From: Terramyces sp. JEL0728
Taxonomy: Eukaryota; Chytridiomycota; Chytridiomycetes; Rhizophydiales; Terramycetaceae
Reading direction: 5' to 3'
Length of the DNA stretch: 33,187 nucleotides
Assembly: GCA_027603945.1 (NCBI GenBank)
Contig: JADIIU010000137.1
Span: 1 to 33,187 of the forward strand
Within the stretch, counting starts at the first letter, position 1, and each line of letters begins with the position of its first letter. Of this stretch, positions 10,827-19,607 are shown in pieces. The notes under the pieces are model-generated. The model made no database searches. It worked only from the letters and a program-made list of their open reading frames with translations, and was not told the DNA's origin. The translations under genes were made by a program, and so were the position numbers.

Positions 10827-12690
10827 ATGAGGAAAAATAACACCTGTGATTCATGCATTCGCAAAGTAAATACAGCTAACCCAGAAGCAAAAGTGCGATC
10901 GAGCAAGGCCAAAATGCAGCGCTTGCATTGCCTCTGAATTGGTGTGCCATTACAGCGAAAAGAGGCCATCTTTCAAGCATCCAGTAACTGAAAAGGAAAA
11001 GTTATTAGAAAGAAGATTAATTCAGCTAGAGGCGGCGATATCTGCTGCGCGAAACAACTCACTTGGTCTACTGCCACAAAATTCGTTCTATGCTGCTCAG
11101 GTACCAACAGGAGATTCCCCACTTGGACTACCTCCTTCGCCAAATGTAGAAAGGAACGATTTGTTTGAATTGGCAATTCGCAGCCTACACCATTTGATAT
11201 TTATTCATGCAGATTTTATAAGATCTTGGTCCGATATATCTCCAATGCTAAAATTCGCTTTGCAAGCCCATGGTGCTTTACTAGCAGATGCCGAAGCTCT
11301 GAAGGATTCGGACCGTAACACGCTTGCTACCTATTTCTTGGATAAGTCCACCGCACACTTTACAAAAGCCGTTGCTTCACCCACAGTTGCATGCGTAATG
11401 GCCATGCTGATGAACTCGCTTTCCTATATCCGTCTAGATAGAGGTGCTTTTAGATTTAATTGTAGCAAACGAGGGCTTCCAGTACTTTAACTTTACTGTT
11501 TCGATAGCTAAAAATCTCGGAATCAATTCTGAATTAAAACTGCTCGCCCTTGCCGGTACCGAAACTGAAAGAGAATACCTTCGCTCTATTTGGTGGTGGA
11601 TATACAAGTGGGACAGATTTTTGATATACAAGAACAAGCACAATCTCTGCGATAAAGATTGTAACATTAGCTTGCCTGGAAGCTCAATGAATGCAGAGGA
11701 TGTCGACAAACAAGCGGTGCTCGGGATGGAAATCATGGCGATGGACGAATGGTTCACTCCTGGTTTACCAAACCAAACGTTGCCTGCTTACAGAGTACTC
11801 CTTTGGAGAATCATGGGTAAGGTATTGCAATTCTCTTATTTGTATCAGAAACAAGAGTCTCACAATCCGTTGTATATCATGTCTACTTTGGACAGTGCAA
11901 TGCAAGTTTGGAAATCAAATCTGCCTGATTATTTGTCGTTCCACTTGTCGCTAATTTATCAAGATCAGCCTGTTCAGAATCCCCACGAGACTTGGGTAGT
12001 GCTAGATACATTTATAACGTACAACTATGTCCGCGTCCTGCTGTTTAGCCATCTCATTATGAGCCGGATTATAGAGGATAAAGACAAAGTGGTAAAAAGC
12101 TATATATTCCAACAATCTCTCAACACTGCCATTGAAAATGCAAAAATACTTGCGTTTTTGCTCAGACATGATGCCAACTTTGAATATGGCACGGGAATAC
12201 TAGGATTCTTTGCCTTTTACACTTCATTCCCATTGCTAATTGGTAAATTGCTGAATCTCCCTGAACAGGAAAAGATTTTTGTAAACGCAGCCCTAGAAAC
12301 CCACCTGTCGTTCATAAAGGTAGCCGATTTCTTATTTAGCATCACGCCCAAATATTCCAGCGGGTTCCCCCATTTGCGGATGCTCTTGAATATCTAATGG
12401 CCATCACTGATCCATTTAAAGTGATATTTGACTTTGTGCATATTCACACACTTGGGCAAGATCCTACGATGGAATATACAAGTCCGTTCCCTATGCCTGA
12501 AATGTACGCTAGTCCAACTACTTTGGAAAGCATGCTCTCTCCAGCAACAAACACTTTGGAAAGCATGTTGTCTCCCCCCAATTCTACCATCTTCCAAGAA
12601 ATCGCCAGTGAATTTGCCGAACACAAGATCCAAGACCCTGTCAACTCAAGCTCTCACTATCCTATCAATCCTATTTTTAAAATCGAATAA
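10827..12690 (+). CDS. Zn2Cys6 transcription factor 3 of the tandem trio
   Basis: 600 aa with introns at 10866..10884 (19 nt), 11444..11465 (22 nt) and 12320..12339 (20 nt). The cluster is CDSCIRK|KQKC..CSACIASELVC, split by an intron at the same codon position as the first intron of factor 1. The middle domain has SIWWWIYKWDRFLIY and IMAMDEWFTPGLPN. The C-terminus (FDFVHIHTLGQDPTMEYTSPF..) matches factor 2 and carries a short internal repeat, TLESMLSP, twice. The third intron is supported because its removal restores FADALEYLMAITDP, which aligns with factor 2 EVLDYLMQISNP. The stop overlaps AATAAA (12686..12691). The DNA target is unknown. Confidence 0.85.
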
Positions 12691-12738
12691 ATCTGTATTT
12701 TGTAAGAGACGCGTCACAATGAGTTTTCTATTTGCAGA

Positions 12739-14632
12739 ATGGACAGTGATGCAGACTTGAGTCCTGATGAAGAAGACCCACTTCCAATGGATACAGCGCA
12801 AGAGGATGTACCCAGTGAAAAGAAAGACAAGAAGAAAAAGAAAAAGAAAAAGAAGAAGAAGGGGAAAAGGATTAAGCTGCCAAAGGATATGGTTATGAAT
12901 GACAGGGGCGAAATAGTTACGGTCAAAGAATATGTGCTGGAAAAGACGTATTTTCAATTTTACTTGTAGTTTGAATGCAACGACAAAATCCCTCAACAGC
13001 TGCCAAGGGAGGTTAGAGCAACTGTAGGTTATTTCTAAGACATAGCGCATCGACAAATGAAACCCTGCAAGAAAATTTAATTTCGCAAGAAAAGGATGCA
13101 GTAATCCGAATCTAAGATTAGTTGCAAGTAATTGCTGCTTTGCATAAAGAATCAGAGAAAAAAGATAGTCAGATTAAAGACCTGCTGATAAATGCAAAGA
13201 GAGTAGAAGAAAATGCAGAGAAAGCTCGAGAAACTGTCATGCAGGAATACACGCAAAAGGTCGAAGGTTGGTGTTTTTGACAGTAGATATGGCAGCAATT
13301 TTGAATGAAAAGGAAGCCGCATTCAAGATTATGCAGCAAGAATTTACAGTAATTAAAGATTTCAGAGTACCTGCATCGTAATTTAGCGTAAACGGCATGA
13401 TTTGCTCAAAGAGTTGGAAGAATCAAAAGCAGAGCTGTTGGATACAGAAAGAAGACACCAGGAGATTATTACCAGACTGGAAAAGAAGTTTTTCGAAGAG
13501 AAAATTAGGTTACAGAAGGAGGCAAATGAAAAAATTAGTGAATTGGCAACAAAGGCTCACAAGGAAGCTGTAAGCAACCTAAAACATACCACAAAGGATG
13601 TCTACAAAGAAAATATAAGGATATCAGAAGCATTGCTGTACCACGTACAAGATGGACAAGAACTTGGCAGAATTAATACCGACCTTGAAACTCAAAACAA
13701 GCAGCTGCTCCAAGAGAAGGAGCTGCACTCTGTTATTGTTAAAGAAAAGATTATCCATTCTAGAAACCAAGAATTAGAAGTAATTCTAATTAATGTAGCT
13801 TAAACAACTAAAACAAAAAATTCAAAATATGGAGCATGCGCTAACACATGTTGTTACTGAATTCGAGCAGGAAAGGCAGTTAATTGGGCAGTTGGCCAAG
13901 AAGGAACTGGAAGAAGTGAAAAAAGTAGTGTCCGATTTGACAAATCGACTCACTACAAAGGCGGTTGAAATGAAGCATATCAAGGTATTCCATTCTAAAC
14001 AAAAGAGGTTGGCACAGCACATTTTAGATCAGAGGACCGAGTTGGAAGTGTTCTTTATGGAATCTTTGGAAACTGTCAAGGACGAGCAAAGAAAACTCAA
14101 AGTAGAAGAAATGAAACGAAATCAAGACAAGTACAAGCAGAATATGCGAGATGTAATTTCTAATTTATAATAGGTCTTGAAAAATACAATCATTCCTCCC
14201 CTAAAACCGCTGAAACCAATTCCAGGCTCAGAGATCCACCAGACATTGAAGCTTGGCGCTAATAAGGAATTCGAACCAGCACCAAAGCCTAAAGTAGATA
14301 TCAAAGAGCTGAGTTGGGAAGACAAAGAAAAGATTCTTCGTATATTGTTTGCAAAAATGAATGGAATCAGCTTGGCAAATGAACAGGAAAAGAAAGCAAG
14401 TGGTGTTGACAGAGATCTGGATAAAGCGTCTAAACACCGTACAGGATTTTTAGAAACTGAGGCTAAATACACTCGCAATTTGTTAAATTCGGCAGGAGAC
14501 TCCCAATTCCACGCTACTAGTTCATTTTTTACCGAAGAAGGTATTTGGCTGGCTAACATAGATCGAACTACACCGAGGCCAAATACAAACACGTACCTTC
14601 CAACTGTTTCTGAAAACTCAGTCATTGTATAA
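12739..14632 (+). CDS. BBOF1: Basal body-orientation factor (BBOF1/CCDC176)-like coiled-coil protein
   Basis: 582 aa over eight exons. Introns: 12948..12969, 13024..13045 (22 nt), 13101..13121 (21), 13267..13286, 13367..13386 (20), 13780..13798 (19), 14153..14173 (21). A poly-lysine N-terminus (about 12 K around residue 35) is followed by almost continuous coiled coil. The most family-like part is RKRHDLLKELEESKAEL, LEKKFFEEKIRLQKEANEK, HKEAVSNLK and VYKENIRISEALLYH. In animals BBOF1 is a centriole or axoneme-associated protein of motile cilia, so this supports a flagellated life stage. The second intron could end 6 nt earlier (16 nt, AAG) in the same frame; 22 nt fits the local rule better. 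Other ciliary coiled-coil families cannot be fully excluded. Confidence 0.7.
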
Positions 14633-14734
14633 TTGAAATATATCTGTTTTTAAACTTGCCAATGTGGTCGGCAGTCTCAATCGTTGTATGGATTGAAAAT
14701 TCCATAATATTTTTATATTTAAATCAAAATCATT

Positions 14735-16963
14735 TTAATTTGAGGTTGGTGGTTCCCATCTAGTTTCTTGTGTTTGAAAATGAAAGTAATACGGCATTTG
14801 GCCGTCCCCTCTATCTACTTTACGCCAATTGGAGAATCCTTCTACGATTTCTAATTGCAGGTCATCGTCGGATTCAGGTGGAGCCTGTTCCGGAGTAGGA
14901 ATTTCAATAGCCTTCACTTCACTTGCACTAATAATTACAAAATCGGTAGGCAGCTTCCACATTGACTCTTTAGTATTCATATTGCTATGTTAGATATTGA
15001 TTACTAGTAGTAGAATGCACCTGTTGCCGACAAGGCTCGTTTATGAGCTTCGCCGTTTATTTTTACAAATTCTGGTTCAGTGATATCCTGGATATTGAGA
15101 GAGTCCATATGACTTTTTCTTGATGCGACCTAGATTAAATCTATCTACTTTTCGCATTGCAACGCTGCTTAGTCCTGATTTTGCGGCTTTGGCTTTGTTG
15201 AGAGTTGTCCGTCCAAAGCTTAGTATATCAGGCTGGTTTGAGCTGCGATCTACTTGTTTTATTTGCGTGTCCATGCTGCGTACAGCTGCTCTGTGCTCTT
15301 CAGTTATATCTTTAAATGCAACATGGAAAGCCTCAACCCACTTTGGAAAATCATCTGGATTGGCAGTTGCCAATAGAAGTGAATCCTTTTCTTCAGATAT
15401 AATGTTAAATGTAAGGATGTTAGATCCTTTGAAGCCCTTAATGGTTTCTGATTAGCAATAGCGTACCTTTTCCAGAATTCACAAATATCAGTTCGGCCAA
15501 AGAGTATCCACTTTCCAATTCGTATCTTGGTGGTCCACGTACTGCCTGTGGAATCGGTTTACAGATCAAGATCAAATCAGTGAAAAGAATAATGTATCTA
15601 TCTTTTGGCTTGCCATTTGCGATTCTGAGCATCATTCCATCGCGTAAATGCACCTTATCTTCCAACTCTAGCGGCTAAATTAAAAATAAATACAGTTGGC
15701 GAGTCGATTGTACTGCCAATATTCAAAATACGCTGTTTCTCTTCAGCCGCTCTGGTAGCTTCATTAACTTTAGTGACAACGGCTTCTATTTTTTCTGCAG
15801 CACCCCTGAGCAACTCTTTATCTTTTAATTTGCCGGCTCGTTCAGAGTATTTTTCCAATTCTCTGATCAATAGAGGGTATTTGCATATTCTTTGCACTGG
15901 TTTGATCAAGAATGATTCAAGGGACAAGCCTCTGCCTTCTGGCGCGGCCATCCACTTGTGTAGTATGTCTTTAATGTCTGGTTTGCTTTGGTAGCCATAA
16001 ATCAGTTTCATTGCTACTGGATAATTTGCAGCATAAATACTGTACACATTAAATGACTCTGCAGAATCGGCAATCAGATCACCTGGTGTTATTTTTAATT
16101 ACCAACATGTTCAATAAACAAATTCTCGTCCCTCCTCGCGATTAGTTTGTTCATCAATTGTTGATTGGCGCTCAGCAATTGGTCAATGTTAGAGAAAATC
16201 AATTCCATTTCCCTTTCAGGAATCAATTTACACTCCTTCATTTGGACTTTATGAAACTAGATTAGTATAAATTACAGAAAGCATAGTATTTAAATCTTTT
16301 ACATAGTCGATTTCCGTTTCAATCAGCTCGTAAACCGCCGATAGCCGCATCAGCTCTGGTTTTTCCAGTTGTGCTTCTGCAATTTGTTTTGGCAATTTGG
16401 CAAATAGTTTAGGAGCGCTTTGCGGTTGAGCTACGGAAGCTCGTTTGTTATCGACCATTGATTTACGCAACGAATCCAGGTATTGTTTAGGTTTAATTTC
16501 ATTCTTTAAATTCTCTAAATTTTGCAGCTCACTTTTCAACCTGTCAAAATCGCGTAGAAACACATTAATCTGACTGTTGAAATTGACGACAGAGTTTTTC
16601 ATTCCAGTCTCGTAAGGATCCACCTGGTTATCCAACAAAAACGTCGATATTTTAGTCTATATTAACAAATAATACAATATCCTCATTGATTTTCGTAATA
16701 TCCGAATGAATGCTGTTCGAATCTGAATGCAATGCAGTCATTTTTGAAGATAAAAGCGTATACAACTGGACAAGCTGAGTAAACAGGTTTTCGGATGAGA
16801 GTCCAGTTTCCTGTTCCAATTCTTCAGTGTTTTCCAATACTTCAGGTTCCGGTGAAGCAGAATCTGGCTGCGAATCCTGTTGCGAATTCGGATTCTGAAA
16901 CACTACACTTTTACTATTTTTTATCCTAGGTTTTTCTGGTAATTGGGGTTCCACAGTGCTCAT
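14735..16963 (-). CDS. RhoGEF (DH-PH) protein with two C-terminal WW domains
   Basis: 697 aa. Introns: 16657..16675, 16257..16275, 15675..15693, 15448..15466, 15130..15148 (19 nt) and 16083..16102, 14985..15004 (20 nt). An acidic, coiled-coil-prone N-terminus leads into a DH domain at about 200-400 (ELIETEIDYVKDLNTMLS.. SFLIKPVQRICKYPLLIREL, the hallmark third conserved region). A PH domain follows at about 410-545 (DRYIILFTDLILICK.. TFNIISEEKDSLLLATANP.. WVEAF). WW1 is near 605-628 (SATGAFYYYNMNTKESMWKLP); it lacks the first Trp and is split by the last intron. WW2 is at the end (NWRKVDRGDGQMPYYFHF.. RWEPP). Such proteins exchange GDP for GTP on Rho GTPases; WW domains bind proline motifs. 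The start is the first ATG in the open frame. Confidence 0.85.
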
Positions 16964-16982
16964 CAAAAGTGAAAGATTGTTT

Positions 16983-16990
16983 TGACGTCA
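16983..16990. promoter_or_regulatory. CRE-type palindrome TGACGTCA upstream of the RhoGEF gene
   Basis: A perfect 8-bp TGACGTCA lies 20 bp upstream of the RhoGEF start codon (gene on the minus strand). This is the classical ATF/CREB bZIP site. The match is seen directly; its use here is inferred. The rest of the 227-bp gap to the BABAM2-like stop shows no other clear element. Confidence 0.4.
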
Positions 16991-17190
16991 CCCTGTCAAC
17001 ACAATGAAATTTCTTGACAAGCAACATTAGTACGTTGGACTGGCCAATGTGAAGCTGCCAGCGTGTTAATTGGAGTGTAAAGTTTCGAGAGGGCACAGGT
17101 TTAAAGATCTTGATTCTGGTCTAGTATTACTGTAACTATAATTCTTAATTCAAAAGAAAGCGAAATCCGGTGTTACTCGATATTATTGGT

Positions 17191-18247
17191 TTATTGAGAC
17201 AAGAAAGCATGAAACTCGACGATTTGTCCCAGAATACTAGTCCTACCATCAAAATCATTTACTTTAATGTTTCTACCAGCTGCTCAACAGGCATTTCCTT
17301 GTACTTGTACTTTAATTCAGTTGATTTCGGTTTATAATCGGTTTCAAAGTAAATTGAGGAAGTGAGTATAACCACAGGTGCAATCTTTGGAAAGTTTGGT
17401 CCAACCTATGTTAATCTTCTGTACCTATTATCAATGCATTCAGATACCTAATTGTAAGCGCATCTCAATACCTATAGATTAGCCTGATCCTACATGTATA
17501 TTAACGACAGATGATGCCAACACCTGGTTATTTATCGGCATATGGATAAAAAAAGAGACAAAGGATTCATCATACTCCAACAGATACTCCTTGAATACGG
17601 CCACCAATTGCTTAATAAATTCCTTTTTTTGGATAGTATTCTGATTCTTTTTCTTTACAAATTCATTAACTTGAGACAAGTAATCAAATATTGAGCTTTG
17701 GTTGTATTTTACCGGTTGTTTAGATCTGCATTCAATTTGTATTTCTGGGTCAATTGTAAAGTTGAAGATGAGGTTTTCATCAATTTGTTTGCTTCCTGGT
17801 ATTATTTGTAATGTACCTTTGTTATAACAGCTGTACCTTTAGGTTAGGGATGATGACCTAAAATAAGAGCTGATTAACCTAATTTCAACATCATTTACCT
17901 TCATAAGTAGTGTACGGTACAGATATATTAACTTTGATTCCTTCATCACTCTTGAAATATGCAACTTGCTTCTTTTCCAGTACATTCAATTCAAAATTGA
18001 TCCGTTCAATCCCCAACTCTTTCAATTCCTTGATTTCCTTGTTATTAAATCCGTTCTTTATCTCTTGCACAATCTCATTGATCGGCAACTCTAAATTTAT
18101 CCTGAATGGTAAGATGTAATCATTTGTTGACTCCAAGTAGTAAAATTCAAATTGTTTTTCTAGCTGGATAAACGAAAGTTGCTGCAAATCTTCATTTGGG
18201 CCAAAACTATTCTTTTTAACATCAAAGTGGTTCTTTAACACCTGCAT
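17191..18247 (-). CDS. BABAM2: BABAM2/BRE-like subunit with two intron arrays
   Basis: 281 aa after removing a 103-nt interruption (17796..17898), an 88-nt interruption (17406..17493) and a 20-nt intron (17243..17262). The resemblance to BRE/BABAM2 is strongest in KKEFIKQLVAVFKEYLLEYD, VVNIH|VGPNFPKIAPVVIL (the family's ..FLVHIDLP.FFP..QPTL.F stretch, with the array exactly inside it) and the final VEQLVETLKTSILGQIVEF. The middle LPFRINLELPINEI.. ERINFEL also fits. BABAM2 is a scaffold of the BRISC and BRCA1-A K63-deubiquitinase complexes. The protein starts near human residue 100, so the first UEV-like domain is absent or not recognised. TAA overlaps AATAAA (17190..17195, minus strand). The start codon is 23 bp from that of the divergent DCAF5-like gene. 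The family call is by pattern only. Confidence 0.62.
17406..17493 (-). other. Tandem array of four ultrashort intron units (88 nt)
   Basis: Read on the minus strand, the interval divides with no bases left over into four GT..AG units: 17472..17493 (22 nt), 17448..17471 (24), 17425..17447 (23) and 17406..17424 (19). Each ends in a TAG: CTATAG, AATTAG, AATAG, ACATAG. Units 1 and 2 each bring an in-frame stop, units 3 and 4 each shift the frame, and 3+4 together bring a stop. Only removal of all four joins VVNIH to VGPNFPKIAP. Confidence 0.7.
17796..17898 (-). other. Tandem array of five ultrashort intron units (103 nt)
   Basis: On the minus strand the interval splits exactly into five GT..AG units: 17879..17898 (20 nt), 17858..17878 (21), 17837..17857 (21), 17817..17836 (20) and 17796..17816 (21). 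The four internal junctions are all AG|GT. Several units carry TAAY just before the acceptor (CTAACCTAAAG, ATAACAAAG, AATACCAG). Removing all five joins PYTTYE to GSKQIDENLIF in frame. Unit 5 alone is a multiple of three with no stop, so it could be retained as seven residues. Confidence 0.7.
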
Positions 18248-18270
18248 CCAGATTACTTTTTTTCCTGTAA
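18248..18270. promoter_or_regulatory. 23-bp divergent promoter between BABAM2-like and DCAF5-like starts
   Basis: Only 23 bp separate the two start codons, reading outward to both sides. The stretch holds a T-run and no TATA box. The core promoters and 5' leaders of the two genes must therefore overlap each other, or lie inside the opposite coding region, unless one annotated start is wrong. Confidence 0.55.
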
Positions 18271-19582
18271 ATGGAAATCACCGAGTTTAATTTTGATAAG
18301 CTGATGAAGAGGAAATGGTACAGCAAAACAATTAAAGATCATTCTGGGTGTGTTAATGCGTTGAATTACAAGAGCGGATTGCTTGCCACTGGTGGAGATG
18401 ACTTGGATGTGCTGGTTTATAAAATGAATGATTTGGACTGCGAATTGATCTTTAGGGGAAAAGGTAGTCTGCTTTAACATGGGTTTATATAGCAAATTAA
18501 ATTAGGTTAGTGCTTCTTATCTATAGGTATGCAACAGCTTAATCCTATTCAGGTACAAACACTCTGATTCTAGGCAAGAAATTGAATTAACTAAGGCCAC
18601 TCGTCCAATATATTTTCAATTGACTTTGCAAACGATTATGTACTCAGCTGCGGCAATGATGGCTTGGTTATTATTTACAATATAGAAACGGGGAAATCGG
18701 TAAAGAAACAGGCTCACTTGGATGCCTGCTTGAAGCTATCTTGTAGGGATAGCATATACTTGACTGCCGGCCAAGATTACACGATTAAACTCTGGGACGT
18801 TAGAACAAGGAAACCGCTGCATACAATTGCAAAACCAGGTAGAATCGGCTAATTGGAGGAAAGAGACAGAATTCCGTCCAGTTGAATCCAGTTAATCAAA
18901 ATCTGTTTATTTCAAGCGACGATAAAGGAGGTGTATATTTGTATGATATAAGAAATCTGAATGATTCGATTAGATTCAATACTAGACTACATACAAAAAC
19001 AAAATTCTCTTACCCTGGCGATGTAACTTGCGCTGTATGGAATGAATATGGTACTCAAATAGGAGCAAATATACAGAAATTCTATCCACTAATATACAAT
19101 ATCTATGACTCTCAGCCTATGCTAATGTGCTACGATGACAATTTCAGTTCAACTTGTACAATTAAAACCGGCAGCTTCCTAAAAGACTATTTCTTTATGG
19201 GAAGCGATGATTACAAATGCTATGGATTTAAACTATCCAACCCACTTGGCTCTGAGTATATGGTGGATGGAAAAGTAGTACCAATAGTCAAACCAACCAC
19301 AATTTTAAACGGTCATTATTCTATAGTCAATTCTTGCATAAATATTAATGACATGTATGTTGCAACTGCAGGTGTGGAAAGAGTAGTACGAGTGTTTGCG
19401 CCTTTTGATACGAGGGATAAATATGAAATGGATGACGATGAGTTTACGGTCAGATACTTCAAGTCGATGGTGACTATTTTATAACGTAGATTGATAAGGA
19501 ATTGGCAGAGTTGGAAGATAGTAGGTGGCAAAAGCTACTTGATAGTGATTCTGACAGCGACAGTTATATTAGCATTGATTAA
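18271..19582 (+). CDS. DCAF5: DCAF5/WDR22-like WD40 protein (CRL4 substrate receptor type)
   Basis: 379 aa after a 132-nt array (18464..18595) and introns 18839..18858 and 19470..19489 (20 nt each). WD40 blades run through the protein: DHSGCVNALNYKSGLLATGG, HSSNIFSIDFANDYVLSCGN, YLTAGQDYTIKLWDVR, NLFISSDDKGGVYLYDIRN, GDVTCAVWNEYGTQ, YFFMGSDDYKCYGF, LNGHYSIVNSCINI, TAGVERVVRVFAPF. The order and motifs (GCVNAL.., HSSNIF.., GHYSIVN.., GVER) match DCAF5. Family members present substrates to the CUL4-DDB1 ubiquitin ligase. The acidic tail DSDSDSDSYISID ends 25 bp from the convergent GPCR stop. The neighbouring BABAM2-like gene is also in the ubiquitin field. Confidence 0.75.
18464..18595 (+). other. 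Tandem array of six ultrashort intron units (132 nt)
   Basis: Removal of the whole interval joins LIFRGK to GHSSNIFSIDF, the expected DCAF5 sequence. It divides into 18464..18482 (19 nt, ends GG), 18483..18505 (23), 18506..18526 (21), 18527..18552 (26), 18553..18573 (21) and 18574..18595 (22, starts GC). Three of the five junctions are AG|GT; the others are GG|GT and AG|GC. Branch-like TAAY or TGAT motifs precede most acceptors (TTAACATGG, TTAACTAAG). The first two units could instead be one 42-nt unit. Confidence 0.65.
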
Positions 19583-19607
19583 ACTGCAATTAGTAAAAAA
19601 GTGTTTA

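Noticed and set aside
13024..13045. A 16-nt intron (ending AAG at 13039) in the BBOF1-like gene
   Set aside because: In frame and possible, but 22 nt gives a TAG acceptor and fits the length class; the choice changes only two residues.
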